This document shows positions 6,124 through 14,512 of a DNA stretch of 64,000 nt, one piece after another (position 1 is the stretch's first letter; each line of letters opens with the position of its first letter). The stretch is taken from assembly GCA_004028765.1 (NCBI GenBank), contig SAIX01000111.1, positions 1-64,000 of the forward strand, in the 5' to 3' direction. The DNA is from Chitinophagaceae bacterium (GTDB lineage Bacteria > Bacteroidota > Bacteroidia > Chitinophagales > Chitinophagaceae). The position numbers were made by a program, and so were the translations under genes. Under the pieces are notes generated by a model. That model had not been told where the DNA came from. It did no database searches and saw only the letters and a list, made by a program, of their open reading frames with translations.

Positions 6124-8469
6124 ATGAGAAAATATTTCCTGGTACTTTCTGTTATCACCATGGCAGCCGGTACAAAGGCACAGCAGGTACTCAGTGCCAA
6201 AGATTACGAGCGTGCCGAACAGTTCATGGGCTATAATACCGATCCGCTGATCGATGGCGGTAATGCAAGACCCAACTGGTTACCTGATGACCGCTTCTGG
6301 TTCCTTTCTGCTTCACAGAAAAAAAATGAATTCATCCTGGTTGATCCGGCTAAAAAATCCAAAGCCCCTGCATTTGATCATGCAAAATTGGCAGAAGCAC
6401 TTGGCGCTGCTACCGGTAATAAATATGATGCAGCCAAGCTCCCTTTTCAAAGCATCGGTTTTTCGGCTGATGGTAAATATATTTTATTCACAGCAGAAAA
6501 TAAACGCTGGAAATACGATCTTTCCTCATCACAGGTTAGTGTGAATGAGGGTGTGGCTGCGATGGGCGGCGATGCTGCACCTGTTCGCGGATTTGGCGGG
6601 AGAAGAGGTGGTTTTGGTGGCGGGAACGAAGTGCTTTCTCCCGATGGAAAAAAAGCGGCATACATTAAAGACTGGAACCTTTGGGTACGCGATGTGGCAA
6701 GCAACCAAAGCGTGCAGCTTACCACTGACGGCATAAAGGATTTTGGCTATGCCACGGACAACGCCGGATGGTCAACCAGCGACAGGCCGGTATTGCGCTG
6801 GTCGCCCGATTCTAAAAAGATCGCCACATTTCAGCAGGACCAACGCGAAGTGAGCGATATGTATCTTGTAACCACCAATGTGGGTAAACCCAATCTGCGT
6901 GCCTGGAAATATCCGTTGCCCGGGGATAAAGTGATCCCGGTGATCCATCGCGTGATCATTGAAGTGGAACACCCCAAAGTAATCAGGCTGCAGGTGCCTG
7001 CTGATCCGCACCGTGCTTCACTGAGCGATGATATTTCGAGCAGCGGAACATTTGATGATGTAGACTGGACGGCCGATGGTTCACAGCTCGCTTTTCTTTC
7101 TACTTCACGCGATCATAAGCAGGAAAAATTCCGTATCGCGGATGCAGCTACGGGAGCAGTGCGGGAAGTATTTGAAGAAGTGGTGAGAACACAATACGAA
7201 TCAGGCCGTGATGCCATTAACTGGCGCTATCTCGCAGCCACCAATGAAATTATCTGGTATTCAGAACGCGACGACTGGGGCCATCTTTACCTGTATGATG
7301 CCGCAACCGGTAAAGTGAAAAACCAGGTCACCAAAGGTAACTGGGTGGTAAGCCGTATTGTGAAGATCGATGAGAAGAGCCGCACCATCTGGTTCACCAC
7401 AACAGGCCGTGATGCAGAGAACCCGTATTTCTCCCGCCTCTGTAAGATCGGCTTTGATGGAAAAAATTTAACCGAACTCACACCGGGTGAAGGAACCCAT
7501 AGCGCTTCTTTTTCTCCCTCCGGAAATTATATCATTGATACGTATTCAAAACCCGATGTACCACCTGTTACCGTGCTGCGCGATGCAAATGGAAAATTGA
7601 TTACTGAGATCGACAGGATGGATGTATCGCGGTTGGTTGCCACGGGATGGAAAGCACCCATTCCTGTTTCTGTAAAAGCGCATGATGGCAAAACGGATGT
7701 GTATGGCCTTGTATTCACACCCACTAAAATGGAAGCCGGAAAAAAATACCCGGTGATCGATTATATCTATCCCGGTCCGCAGGGCGGAAGTGTAAGCAGC
7801 TGGGCATTCTCCGCTTCGAGAAGTGATAACCAGTCGCTCGCAGAACTGGGTTTTATCGTAGTGATGATCGAAGGCACGAGTAACCCGCACCGCTCCAAAA
7901 GCTACCACGATATGAACTATGGCAATATGGCCGAAAATACTTTGCCCGACCAGGTGGCGGCTATCCGCCAGCTATCGCAGAAATTCCCGATCGATACCAA
8001 CCGTGTGGGCATCTGGGGTCATTCCGGTGGCGGCTTTGCAACAGCTGCCGCCATGTTCCGGTACCCTGATTTCTTTAAAGTGGGTATCTCAGAATCGGGT
8101 AACCATGATAACCGGAATTATGAAGACGATTGGGGTGAGCGTTACAACGGGCTTGTAGAGAACAGCAACTACGAAGCTCAGGCCAACCAGAATTATGCAA
8201 AAAACCTCAAAGGGAAATTAATGCTGGCAACAGGAATGATGGATAATAATGTGCCGCCTTATAATACACTGCTGGTGGTGGAAGCATTGGAGAAAGCCAA
8301 CAAAAGTTTCGACCTCGTGGTATTTCCGAATGCAGCACATGGTTACGGGCAATACAGTTCTTATATGATGCGCCGCAGGTGGGATTATTTTGTAAAGAAT
8401 TTACTGGGTGCCGAACCACCGGTTGATTACCAGTTACGCAACCCAATGCAGGGGCCAAGAGGAAATTAA
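6124..8469 (+). CDS. S9 family prolyl oligopeptidase (dipeptidyl peptidase IV type)
   Basis: Secreted serine peptidase of 781 residues that releases dipeptides from peptide N-termini in the DPP-IV subfamily. A signal peptide (about residues 1-20, ending TKAQQ) is followed by an eight-blade beta-propeller domain (about 60-500; motifs GWSTSDRPVLRWSPDSKKIA, TWSERDDWGHLYLY-like). A C-terminal alpha/beta-hydrolase domain comes last. The catalytic triad can be placed: Ser634 in GIWGHSGGGFA, Asp707 in GMMDNNVPP and His739 in NAAHGYG. A Gly-rich insert (GGRRGGFGGG) near residue 155 is a lineage-type embellishment. Monocistronic, between two hairpins. Likely periplasmic peptide catabolism. Confidence 0.93.
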   Translation: MRKYFLVLSVITMAAGTKAQQVLSAKDYERAEQFMGYNTDPLIDGGNARPNWLPDDRFWFLSASQKKNEFILVDPAKKSKAPAFDHAKLAEALGAATGNKYDAAKLPFQSIGFSADGKYILFTAENKRWKYDLSSSQVSVNEGVAAMGGDAAPVRGFGGRRGGFGGGNEVLSPDGKKAAYIKDWNLWVRDVASNQSVQLTTDGIKDFGYATDNAGWSTSDRPVLRWSPDSKKIATFQQDQREVSDMYLVTTNVGKPNLRAWKYPLPGDKVIPVIHRVIIEVEHPKVIRLQVPADPHRASLSDDISSSGTFDDVDWTADGSQLAFLSTSRDHKQEKFRIADAATGAVREVFEEVVRTQYESGRDAINWRYLAATNEIIWYSERDDWGHLYLYDAATGKVKNQVTKGNWVVSRIVKIDEKSRTIWFTTTGRDAENPYFSRLCKIGFDGKNLTELTPGEGTHSASFSPSGNYIIDTYSKPDVPPVTVLRDANGKLITEIDRMDVSRLVATGWKAPIPVSVKAHDGKTDVYGLVFTPTKMEAGKKYPVIDYIYPGPQGGSVSSWAFSASRSDNQSLAELGFIVVMIEGTSNPHRSKSYHDMNYGNMAENTLPDQVAAIRQLSQKFPIDTNRVGIWGHSGGGFATAAAMFRYPDFFKVGISESGNHDNRNYEDDWGERYNGLVENSNYEAQANQNYAKNLKGKLMLATGMMDNNVPPYNTLLVVEALEKANKSFDLVVFPNAAHGYGQYSSYMMRRRWDYFVKNLLGAEPPVDYQLRNPMQGPRGN

Positions 8470-8476
8470 AAATGAG

Positions 8477-8505
8477 AGAGCCGGTTATTTTAACCGGCTC
8501 TTTTT
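8477..8505. terminator. Bidirectional terminator between convergent genes
   Basis: The stem AGAGCCGGTTA / TAACCGGCTCT with a short loop is followed by TTTTT on the plus strand and preceded by A-rich sequence. It lies 8 nt after the peptidase stop and 15 nt before the LacI regulator stop on the other strand, so it can serve both. Confidence 0.85.
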
Positions 8506-8519
8506 GTGTAAATCAAAAA

Positions 8520-9566
8520 TTATTTTTTCTTTTTCCCTTGTGATGATTCGCGGATATGCAATTCGGTAGGTAAAATTTTCTTTTCAAATTTTGCAGGCGG
8601 CCGTTTGGATTCAATCAGTTTGATCAGTAGTTCCGCTGCGGCCCTGCCGATTTCATAAGCAGGTTGTGTGATGGTGGTAAGTTCAGGTTCAAATATTTCC
8701 GGGGCACTGAAATTGCTGTAACCCACCATGGCGATCTGACCAGGGATGCGTATTTTCTTTTTTTTGAGAATGGCCATGGCGCCGATGGTGATCCTGTCGG
8801 ATGCAGTGATGATGGCATCGGGGCGAGGTTTTACTTGTAAGAGATCGTTTATCGCTTCTTCAATTTCGGGAAGGTCTTTCCCGCCATGGTTGCAATATTT
8901 AATATAGGACGGATTGAAAGGAATGCCCTGTTCCCTCAATGCTTTTTCATAACCCTTTAAACGTTCTGTAGTGATCGAAAGCTCGCGGGAACTGGTGATA
9001 TGTGCGATCCTGGTGTAACCGTTTTTGATCAGGTGCATGGTGCCTGCATAACTGCCGCCTGCATTATCCGCCACCACCTGGTGCGTTTTGATCTCATCGG
9101 TAACTCGGTCATAAAATACAATCGGGATACCGGCTTCATGCACTTTTTTAAAATGTTCCACCGATTTGGTCTCGGCTGAAAGCGAAACAAGTAAACCATC
9201 TACAGCCCTCCACGATAAATGTTCCACATTCTTCATCTCCCTCGCAAGCGATTCCAGGCTTTGTGTGATGATGATATGGTAATCGCGCTGATAAGTGGCG
9301 GATTCCATCCCGTTCAATACCTCGCTGAAAAAATTATTGGGGATGGCGCCGATGATCACGCCGATACTACGCCCGTTTTTATGCCGCAGCATTTGTGCCA
9401 TCAGGTTGGGGCGATAATTGTGCCTTCGCGCATAATCGTTCACGAGTTGCTTGGTGGCATCACTGATCTCATGACTGTCGCGCACTGCTTTTGAAACTGT
9501 TGCCACGGAAAGATTCAGTGCTTTCGCAATATCTTTTAAGGTGATGGCATCGGGGTTCAGTTTCAT
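8520..9566 (-). CDS. LacI family transcriptional regulator
   Basis: DNA-binding repressor/activator of 348 residues. The N-terminal LacI helix-turn-helix is complete (ITLKDIAKALNLSVATVSKA, about residues 8-27), with the hinge region NYRPNLMAQMLR after it. A periplasmic-binding-protein-like sensor domain follows (about 65-340; SIGVIIGAIPNNFFSEVL, GLLVSLSAET, IVFYDRV, DAIITASDRITIGAM, IAMVGYSNF). Family members usually sense a sugar. It lies 21 nt downstream of the VIT1/CCC1 transporter gene on the same strand and may be cotranscribed with it. That partnership is unusual for a sugar regulator. The ligand and targets are not evident. Confidence 0.93.
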   Translation of the reverse strand: MKLNPDAITLKDIAKALNLSVATVSKAVRDSHEISDATKQLVNDYARRHNYRPNLMAQMLRHKNGRSIGVIIGAIPNNFFSEVLNGMESATYQRDYHIIITQSLESLAREMKNVEHLSWRAVDGLLVSLSAETKSVEHFKKVHEAGIPIVFYDRVTDEIKTHQVVADNAGGSYAGTMHLIKNGYTRIAHITSSRELSITTERLKGYEKALREQGIPFNPSYIKYCNHGGKDLPEIEEAINDLLQVKPRPDAIITASDRITIGAMAILKKKKIRIPGQIAMVGYSNFSAPEIFEPELTTITQPAYEIGRAAAELLIKLIESKRPPAKFEKKILPTELHIRESSQGKKKK

Positions 9567-9587
9567 CCGTATCGCTTTAATTATTTA

Positions 9588-10319
9588 TCAGCCCTCGATC
9601 AGCTTGGCAATACCAAAGGCACAGCCCGCGGCCAATGCGCCGATCAGCATTACTTTTAAGGCACCTAACAAAGGATTTGTGCCGGTTAACCTGCTCTTGA
9701 AATAACCAAATACAAACAGGCAGAGAAGGGTCACTACCACTGATATTTTTAAACCGGCGATCCCATCGCTCACAAAAAAATAGGGACTTAACGGGATCAA
9801 TCCGCCCACCACATAAGAAGCCCCGATATTGAAAGCACTCTTTCTCGCCCTTTTGGGGTCGGGTTTATCGAGGCCCAGTTCATACTTCATCATAAAATCG
9901 GCCCAGCGGTGTTTGTCTTTTACCAGTTCATCCACTGCCTGCTGCTGAACAGATTCACTCAATCCCAATCCTTCAAAAAATACACGCACTTCCTCCCGCT
10001 CCACCTGCGGCAGTTTTTCGATCTCATCATATTCTCTTTTCAATTCACTGTTGTAATGTTCCTGTTCGGTTTTGCCGGCAAGGTACCCGCCCAGTCCCAT
10101 GGCAATGGACCCGGCAGCGATCTCAGCTATACCGGCCACCACGATGAGATGAACATCTTTTACGGCCCCGCTCAAACCCGCAGCAAGGGCGAAAGGGACA
10201 GTAAGGCCATCAGACATGCCGATGACGATATCGGTCAGTATCTCCGAACTGGTCAGGTGTTCCTCTTTGTGTGAATGGCCATGGTGGCTGTGCGGATTGT
10301 GGTGAAGATGGGTTTCCAT
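9588..10319 (-). CDS. VIT1/CCC1 family iron/manganese transporter
   Basis: Integral membrane divalent-metal transporter of 243 residues in the VIT1/CCC1 (nodulin-21-like) family, which moves Fe2+ or Mn2+ out of the cytosol. A His-rich N-terminus (THLHHNPHSHHGHSHKEEH) probably binds metal. TM segments are seen around 30-50 (GMSDGLTVPFALAAGLSGA, the family signature), 58-85, 168-190, 193-215 and 222-240. The acidic loop about 95-150 (EREEVRVFFEGLGLSE, DKHRWADFMMKYELGL) is the metal-binding domain. The gene directly precedes a LacI regulator on the same strand. Metal specificity cannot be read from sequence alone. Confidence 0.92.
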   Translation of the reverse strand: METHLHHNPHSHHGHSHKEEHLTSSEILTDIVIGMSDGLTVPFALAAGLSGAVKDVHLIVVAGIAEIAAGSIAMGLGGYLAGKTEQEHYNSELKREYDEIEKLPQVEREEVRVFFEGLGLSESVQQQAVDELVKDKHRWADFMMKYELGLDKPDPKRARKSAFNIGASYVVGGLIPLSPYFFVSDGIAGLKISVVVTLLCLFVFGYFKSRLTGTNPLLGALKVMLIGALAAGCAFGIAKLIEG

Positions 10320-10409
10320 TTGCAGTAGTTGAGATATTGAGGCCTGAAATTAAAGTATTTATATAGAAATGCCTGTGTAGAAACCGGGTTTGTGATGGCT
10401 TTGTTAACA

Positions 10410-10424
10410 TGCAGGTAACCTGCA
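10410..10424. promoter_or_regulatory. 15-nt palindrome upstream of Oar-like receptor gene
   Basis: TGCAGGTAACCTGCA is a perfect palindrome (7-1-7) 39 nt before the start of the receptor gene. A further partial repeat TGCACGTAAC follows. Candidate operator; no binding protein is identified. The CACCTTTG just before the ATG resembles a -7 box with one mismatch but would leave almost no leader. Confidence 0.4.
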
Positions 10425-10463
10425 CGTAACAATTCGGTAACATAGCAAAATCACCTTTGCCCC

Positions 10464-13400
10464 ATGAAAACATATGCTATGTTTAAGAAAATGATTTTAT
10501 TGATGGGTTTCCTTGCTGTAACGATGTTTACAAGCAACCTTTTTGCACAGGAAACAACCGCTACCCTCAGTGGGAATGTAAAAGAAGCCAAAGGTGCTTT
10601 TGTAAGCGGCGCTACCATTACCATCAAACACGAGCCAACCGGTTTTACAACCACGGCGCAGACCAACAGTAAAGGAATTTTTGTGGTGCCCAACCTGAAA
10701 GCAGGCGGCCCCTATACCATTAAAATTTCCTTTGTCGGATTTAAAGATGAAGTGTTTACAGATGTAAACCTTAGTCTTGGTAATAACCCCGATGTAAAAG
10801 TTACACTGAACAGCACGGCTTCAGTTCTTACTGAAGTAACCGTTTCTGCAGCGGGCAGAAAACAATTGCCGGGGGGTACTACCATCGGTACGCGCCAATT
10901 GTCAACACTGCCTACATTGGGCCGCAGCCTTTCTGATTTTACAAGGTTAACACCACAATCGAATAACAACTCCTTCGCGGGTTCAAACTTCCGTTACAAT
11001 AACCTTACCATTGATGGTTCTGTTAACAACGATGCCATTGGTTTCAGCAACTCTTTCGGAGGTGTGAGTGGAGGCGGACAAAGCGGTGCTGCCGGTGCCG
11101 GTACACGAACCAATCCGTACAGCCTGGATGTGATCCAGGAAGTACAGGTACAACTGGCACCCTTTGATGTAAAGCAGGGTAATTTTACCGGCGGAAGTGT
11201 GAATGCTGTTACCAAGAGTGGTGGCAATGATGTTCATGGCTCTATTTACGGATATGGCCGTTCGCAGGCTTTGATGGGGAAAAGTGTGGATGGGTTGAAA
11301 ACAAAGATCGGTTCTGATTTTCACGATTACCAGTGGGGAGCCACCATCAGCGGACCAATAGCAAAGAACAAGGCTTTTTATATTGTCAATTTTGAACAGA
11401 CCCGCCGCCAGGAGCCGACTTTTTACAATGCCGGCGATCCGGGTTCTGCCGTAACTGTTGCCGATGCCACCAGCATCTACAACCAGTTGAAAACAAAATA
11501 TAACTACGACGCAGGTTCATATCTTGGCGCTTACAAGATCTTTACAAACAGCGACAAACTCTTTGCACGCCTCGATTTTAACCTGAATCCGAAGAATACA
11601 CTTACCCTCCGTGCAATTTATACAAAAGGGATCGGTAATAACCTGGAGCGTACTTCCACAAACTTCCAGTTTGGTTCTACCGACTTTACACAGCATACCA
11701 ATAACCTGAACCTAACTGCTGAATTAAAGAGCAAGCTTTCCAACAGTGTAAATAACCAGTTCAACCTGAGTTATATCAATGTACATGAGTACAGGGATTT
11801 CCCGGGCGTGCTTTCTCCCTTTATGGATATTGGCGGCGGTGCAGTATGGGTAGGTACGTGGCGTGAAGCTTCGATTTATAACATGAAGCAAAAAACTTTT
11901 GAGATCAGCGATAACCTTACAGTTACCAGCGGTATCAATAAATTCACTTTCGGTACACACAATGAGTTTTATAACCTTACCTATGGTTTTATCAACTCAT
12001 GGAATGGCCGTTGGGAATATTCCAACGTAGCGAATTTCCTGGCTGATAAACCCAGCCGTATCCGTGGCGCTTATACAACCGATCCGAAATATCCGAACGA
12101 CAGGGATGCGATCTATAACAACCCGCCCAGTCCGTATAAAGTGGGCCTGATGAGTGTGTATGCACAGGATGAGATTTCTGCAAGCAGCAATTTTAAAATT
12201 ACGCCCGGATTGCGTATTGATTATTCTGCTTTAGGTGATGCGATTCCTGTTGACAAAGATTTTGCGACTGCAGCAAATAATACAACAACTACTACTTACA
12301 GCAATACACCCTTCAACCAGTTAAACAACAAGTGGCTTGGAAAGGCAAACCTTTCTCCCCGTGTAGGATTTAACTGGGATGTGAATTCTAACCAGTCGCT
12401 TGTTATCCGCGGTGGTTTGGGTGTGTTTGTCGGCCGTATGCCATTTGCGTGGTTAGGTTATGCTGAAACATTGAGTGGCGGATATTATAACAATATCGAC
12501 TTCAGACCTTCTGCAACCAATACAGTTGGCGGTAACGTATCTGTTCCTTTGGCGATCAACCCGCTGTACTTAAAAGATACCATCAACGCACACGCACTTG
12601 CCAGCGCCAACGCTGCCACTACCCGTGAAGTGGATGTGATCGATAATAATTTCAAACTGCCCCGTGTACTGCGTACCAATGTGGCTGCTGACCTGAAATT
12701 CGGGAAAGGATATAAATTGACACTGGATGTACTCTACACAAAAACTCTGTATGATGTACAGTTCCAGCAGATCAATATCAAAGACCAGGTAGAATATTAT
12801 ACAACCGGTCCTACCCAGTCGCCTGTATATGTTGGTGGAAAACTAAACAGCCAGTATTCAAACGTGTACTTGCTTACCAATACCACACAGGGTTACCGTT
12901 ATAACATTACTGCACAGCTGAGCAAAACCACCAATAACCTGCGTGTTGGAATGAATGCCCTGAACATTAACTGGAGTGCAGCTTATACTTATGGAATGAG
13001 TAAAGACCTTAGCAACGGTATCCGTAACTCTTTCCAGTCTAACTTTGAAGTGAACCCTGCCCTAGTAGCGAATAACCCGCAGCTTTCATATTCAAACTTT
13101 GATCTTCGTCACCGCATCGTGGCAACACTGGGTGGTACGCTGGTATGGAAAAACGGAGGCGCTACTTCTGCTACGTTCTTCTATTCAGGCCAATCAGGGA
13201 GCCCTTACAGTGTTGTATATAACTCTGGTGGTGCACCATTTGGCAATGCTGCGAATGCAAACCTTCCTTATATCCCAAGAGACCAGAATGATATCCGTCT
13301 TATTGACAACGGAAGTTATACTGCCGCACAACAATGGACAGATCTCGATAACCTGATCCGGAATGATAAATATTTAAGCAGCCGCAGGGGCCAATATGCT

Positions 13401-13763
13401 GAAAGAAATGGCTTACGCACTCCCTGGAACCATGAACTGGATCTGAAACTGATGCACGAATTCAAACTCAGCAAAACCAACAGCAAACAAACGCTGCAAC
13501 TGAGCCTTGATATCTTTAACGTGCTGAACCTGATCAACAACGATTGGGGGCATATCACTTTCGTGACCAATGTAAACAACTATACAGTTAACCTGCTCAC
13601 ATTTGCGAAAGATGCCAACGGTGTATCTCCTGCAAAACCAAGCTCTGGTTACCTGCCTACTTTTACTTTCAACAAACCTACCGGTTTGGATGGCCACTAT
13701 TATACAGTGGATCCGATCAATTCACGCTGGCAGGGACAGTTTGGAATCAAGTATAATTTCTAA
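10464..13763 (+). CDS. Oar-like TonB-dependent outer membrane receptor with carboxypeptidase-like N-domain
   Basis: Outer-membrane beta-barrel protein of 1099 residues. A signal peptide (about 1-28, ending SNLFAQ) is followed by a carboxypeptidase-regulatory-like/CNA-B-type domain (about 30-115, ATLSGNVKEAKGAFVSGATI...). Next come a plug domain (about 120-270, SLSDFTRLTPQSNNNSFAG, VQLAPFDVKQGNFTGGSVNA) and a long barrel ending in aromatic F (WQGQFGIKYNF). This is the layout of Oar-type receptors, common in Bacteroidota and Myxococcota. No SusD partner gene is adjacent, so it is not a SusCD pair. The start at 10464 or at the ATG 15 nt downstream both give a signal peptide. A strong terminator follows. 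The substrate is unknown. Confidence 0.92.
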   Translation: MKTYAMFKKMILLMGFLAVTMFTSNLFAQETTATLSGNVKEAKGAFVSGATITIKHEPTGFTTTAQTNSKGIFVVPNLKAGGPYTIKISFVGFKDEVFTDVNLSLGNNPDVKVTLNSTASVLTEVTVSAAGRKQLPGGTTIGTRQLSTLPTLGRSLSDFTRLTPQSNNNSFAGSNFRYNNLTIDGSVNNDAIGFSNSFGGVSGGGQSGAAGAGTRTNPYSLDVIQEVQVQLAPFDVKQGNFTGGSVNAVTKSGGNDVHGSIYGYGRSQALMGKSVDGLKTKIGSDFHDYQWGATISGPIAKNKAFYIVNFEQTRRQEPTFYNAGDPGSAVTVADATSIYNQLKTKYNYDAGSYLGAYKIFTNSDKLFARLDFNLNPKNTLTLRAIYTKGIGNNLERTSTNFQFGSTDFTQHTNNLNLTAELKSKLSNSVNNQFNLSYINVHEYRDFPGVLSPFMDIGGGAVWVGTWREASIYNMKQKTFEISDNLTVTSGINKFTFGTHNEFYNLTYGFINSWNGRWEYSNVANFLADKPSRIRGAYTTDPKYPNDRDAIYNNPPSPYKVGLMSVYAQDEISASSNFKITPGLRIDYSALGDAIPVDKDFATAANNTTTTTYSNTPFNQLNNKWLGKANLSPRVGFNWDVNSNQSLVIRGGLGVFVGRMPFAWLGYAETLSGGYYNNIDFRPSATNTVGGNVSVPLAINPLYLKDTINAHALASANAATTREVDVIDNNFKLPRVLRTNVAADLKFGKGYKLTLDVLYTKTLYDVQFQQINIKDQVEYYTTGPTQSPVYVGGKLNSQYSNVYLLTNTTQGYRYNITAQLSKTTNNLRVGMNALNINWSAAYTYGMSKDLSNGIRNSFQSNFEVNPALVANNPQLSYSNFDLRHRIVATLGGTLVWKNGGATSATFFYSGQSGSPYSVVYNSGGAPFGNAANANLPYIPRDQNDIRLIDNGSYTAAQQWTDLDNLIRNDKYLSSRRGQYAERNGLRTPWNHELDLKLMHEFKLSKTNSKQTLQLSLDIFNVLNLINNDWGHITFVTNVNNYTVNLLTFAKDANGVSPAKPSSGYLPTFTFNKPTGLDGHYYTVDPINSRWQGQFGIKYNF

Positions 13764-13784
13764 ACAAAAAGCAACCGATCATAG

Positions 13785-13812
13785 AAGGCCTGCAGTAATG
13801 CGGGCCTTTTTT
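13785..13812 (+). terminator. Rho-independent terminator of the Oar-like gene
   Basis: The stem AAGGCCTGCA / TGCGGGCCTT with a GTAA loop is followed by TTTTTT, 22 nt after the stop codon. Confidence 0.88.
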
Positions 13813-14007
13813 GTGAATGGGCAGTGGTGAATGGTGAGTCAAAGAGTTGGCAATAGAAAATTCTTCTTTTTGAGAAGGATTTTCTATTGCTGTAGTAATT
13901 TCTGAAAAATTGATTGCCTGACTTACCAGTATTGCTTTGCTTTATAGTGATATGGTCAATTGGCGAATTGAGAATTAAATACTCACCACTCACCATTCAC
14001 CACTCAC
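13813..14007. repeat. Intergenic repeat words in inverted arrangement around a 41-nt hairpin
   Basis: Bases 13814-13838 contain GAATGGGCAGTGGTGAATGG, the complement of the CATTCACC words at 13977-14007 (CTCACCACTCACCATTCACC). An inverted pair therefore flanks the spacer between two convergent genes. Inside, 13850-13890 form a near-perfect hairpin: GCAATAGAAAAT pairs with ATTTTCTATTGC and CTTCT with AGAAG. The same word family is seen at 2470-2848. No gene is seen here. Confidence 0.7.
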
Positions 14008-14013
14008 ATCATC

Positions 14014-14469
14014 TCACCAGTTATTCATCTGCTCCGGTACAATGCGTTCCGGCGCTTTGAGCGGATGCTCTTTCCATTTCGGATCGTACTTTACAAACCA
14101 GCTGAGCCAAAGTGATCTTGAGAGGCGCATCAATACCGGTTGCAAAGCAAACAATAGTACAGTAGCAGTCCCCATCCAGTAAAATATCCGGTTATCATCG
14201 ATTGAAAAGGTTACGCCGATCAAAACTTTCCAGGCTACAAAGCTCGATACCATTACAGCAATACTGAGTGCATAACTTACATAACCGGTTCCATAGTAAA
14301 AGCCCACTTCAATTTCGGTAGGCTGCCCGCAAACGGGGCAATGCTCATGCATTTCGATGCTCTTTTTCCGGTAGGCGTTCGTTTTGGTAAAAATGGATCC
14401 TTCACGGCAGCGGGGGCATTTATTGGCGAGTACGCTGGGTATATAATAGCGTTTTTTTGTCTCTGGCAT
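14014..14469 (-). CDS. DUF983 family membrane protein
   Basis: A protein of 151 residues with two zinc-ribbon-like CxxC pairs (NKCPRCREGSIF at about 17-28 and HCPVCGQPTE at about 43-52). The family signature VGFYYGTGYVSYALS and two hydrophobic segments (about 62-82 and 94-112) follow. This is the complete DUF983 layout. The biochemical role of DUF983 proteins is not established. The stop of murF lies 43 nt upstream on the same strand, so the gene is probably cotranscribed with murF. The C-terminal part is soluble and positively charged. The family assignment is firm. Confidence 0.88.
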   Translation of the reverse strand: MPETKKRYYIPSVLANKCPRCREGSIFTKTNAYRKKSIEMHEHCPVCGQPTEIEVGFYYGTGYVSYALSIAVMVSSFVAWKVLIGVTFSIDDNRIFYWMGTATVLLFALQPVLMRLSRSLWLSWFVKYDPKWKEHPLKAPERIVPEQMNNW

Positions 14470-14512
14470 GAGTCAAACTTTTGGATGCCAAAGGTACTCG
14501 ATGCGGTTGTAC

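Noticed and set aside
10464-13763. SusC of a polysaccharide utilisation locus
   Set aside because: No SusD-like gene or glycoside hydrolase adjoins it, and the N-terminal and plug features are Oar-like.
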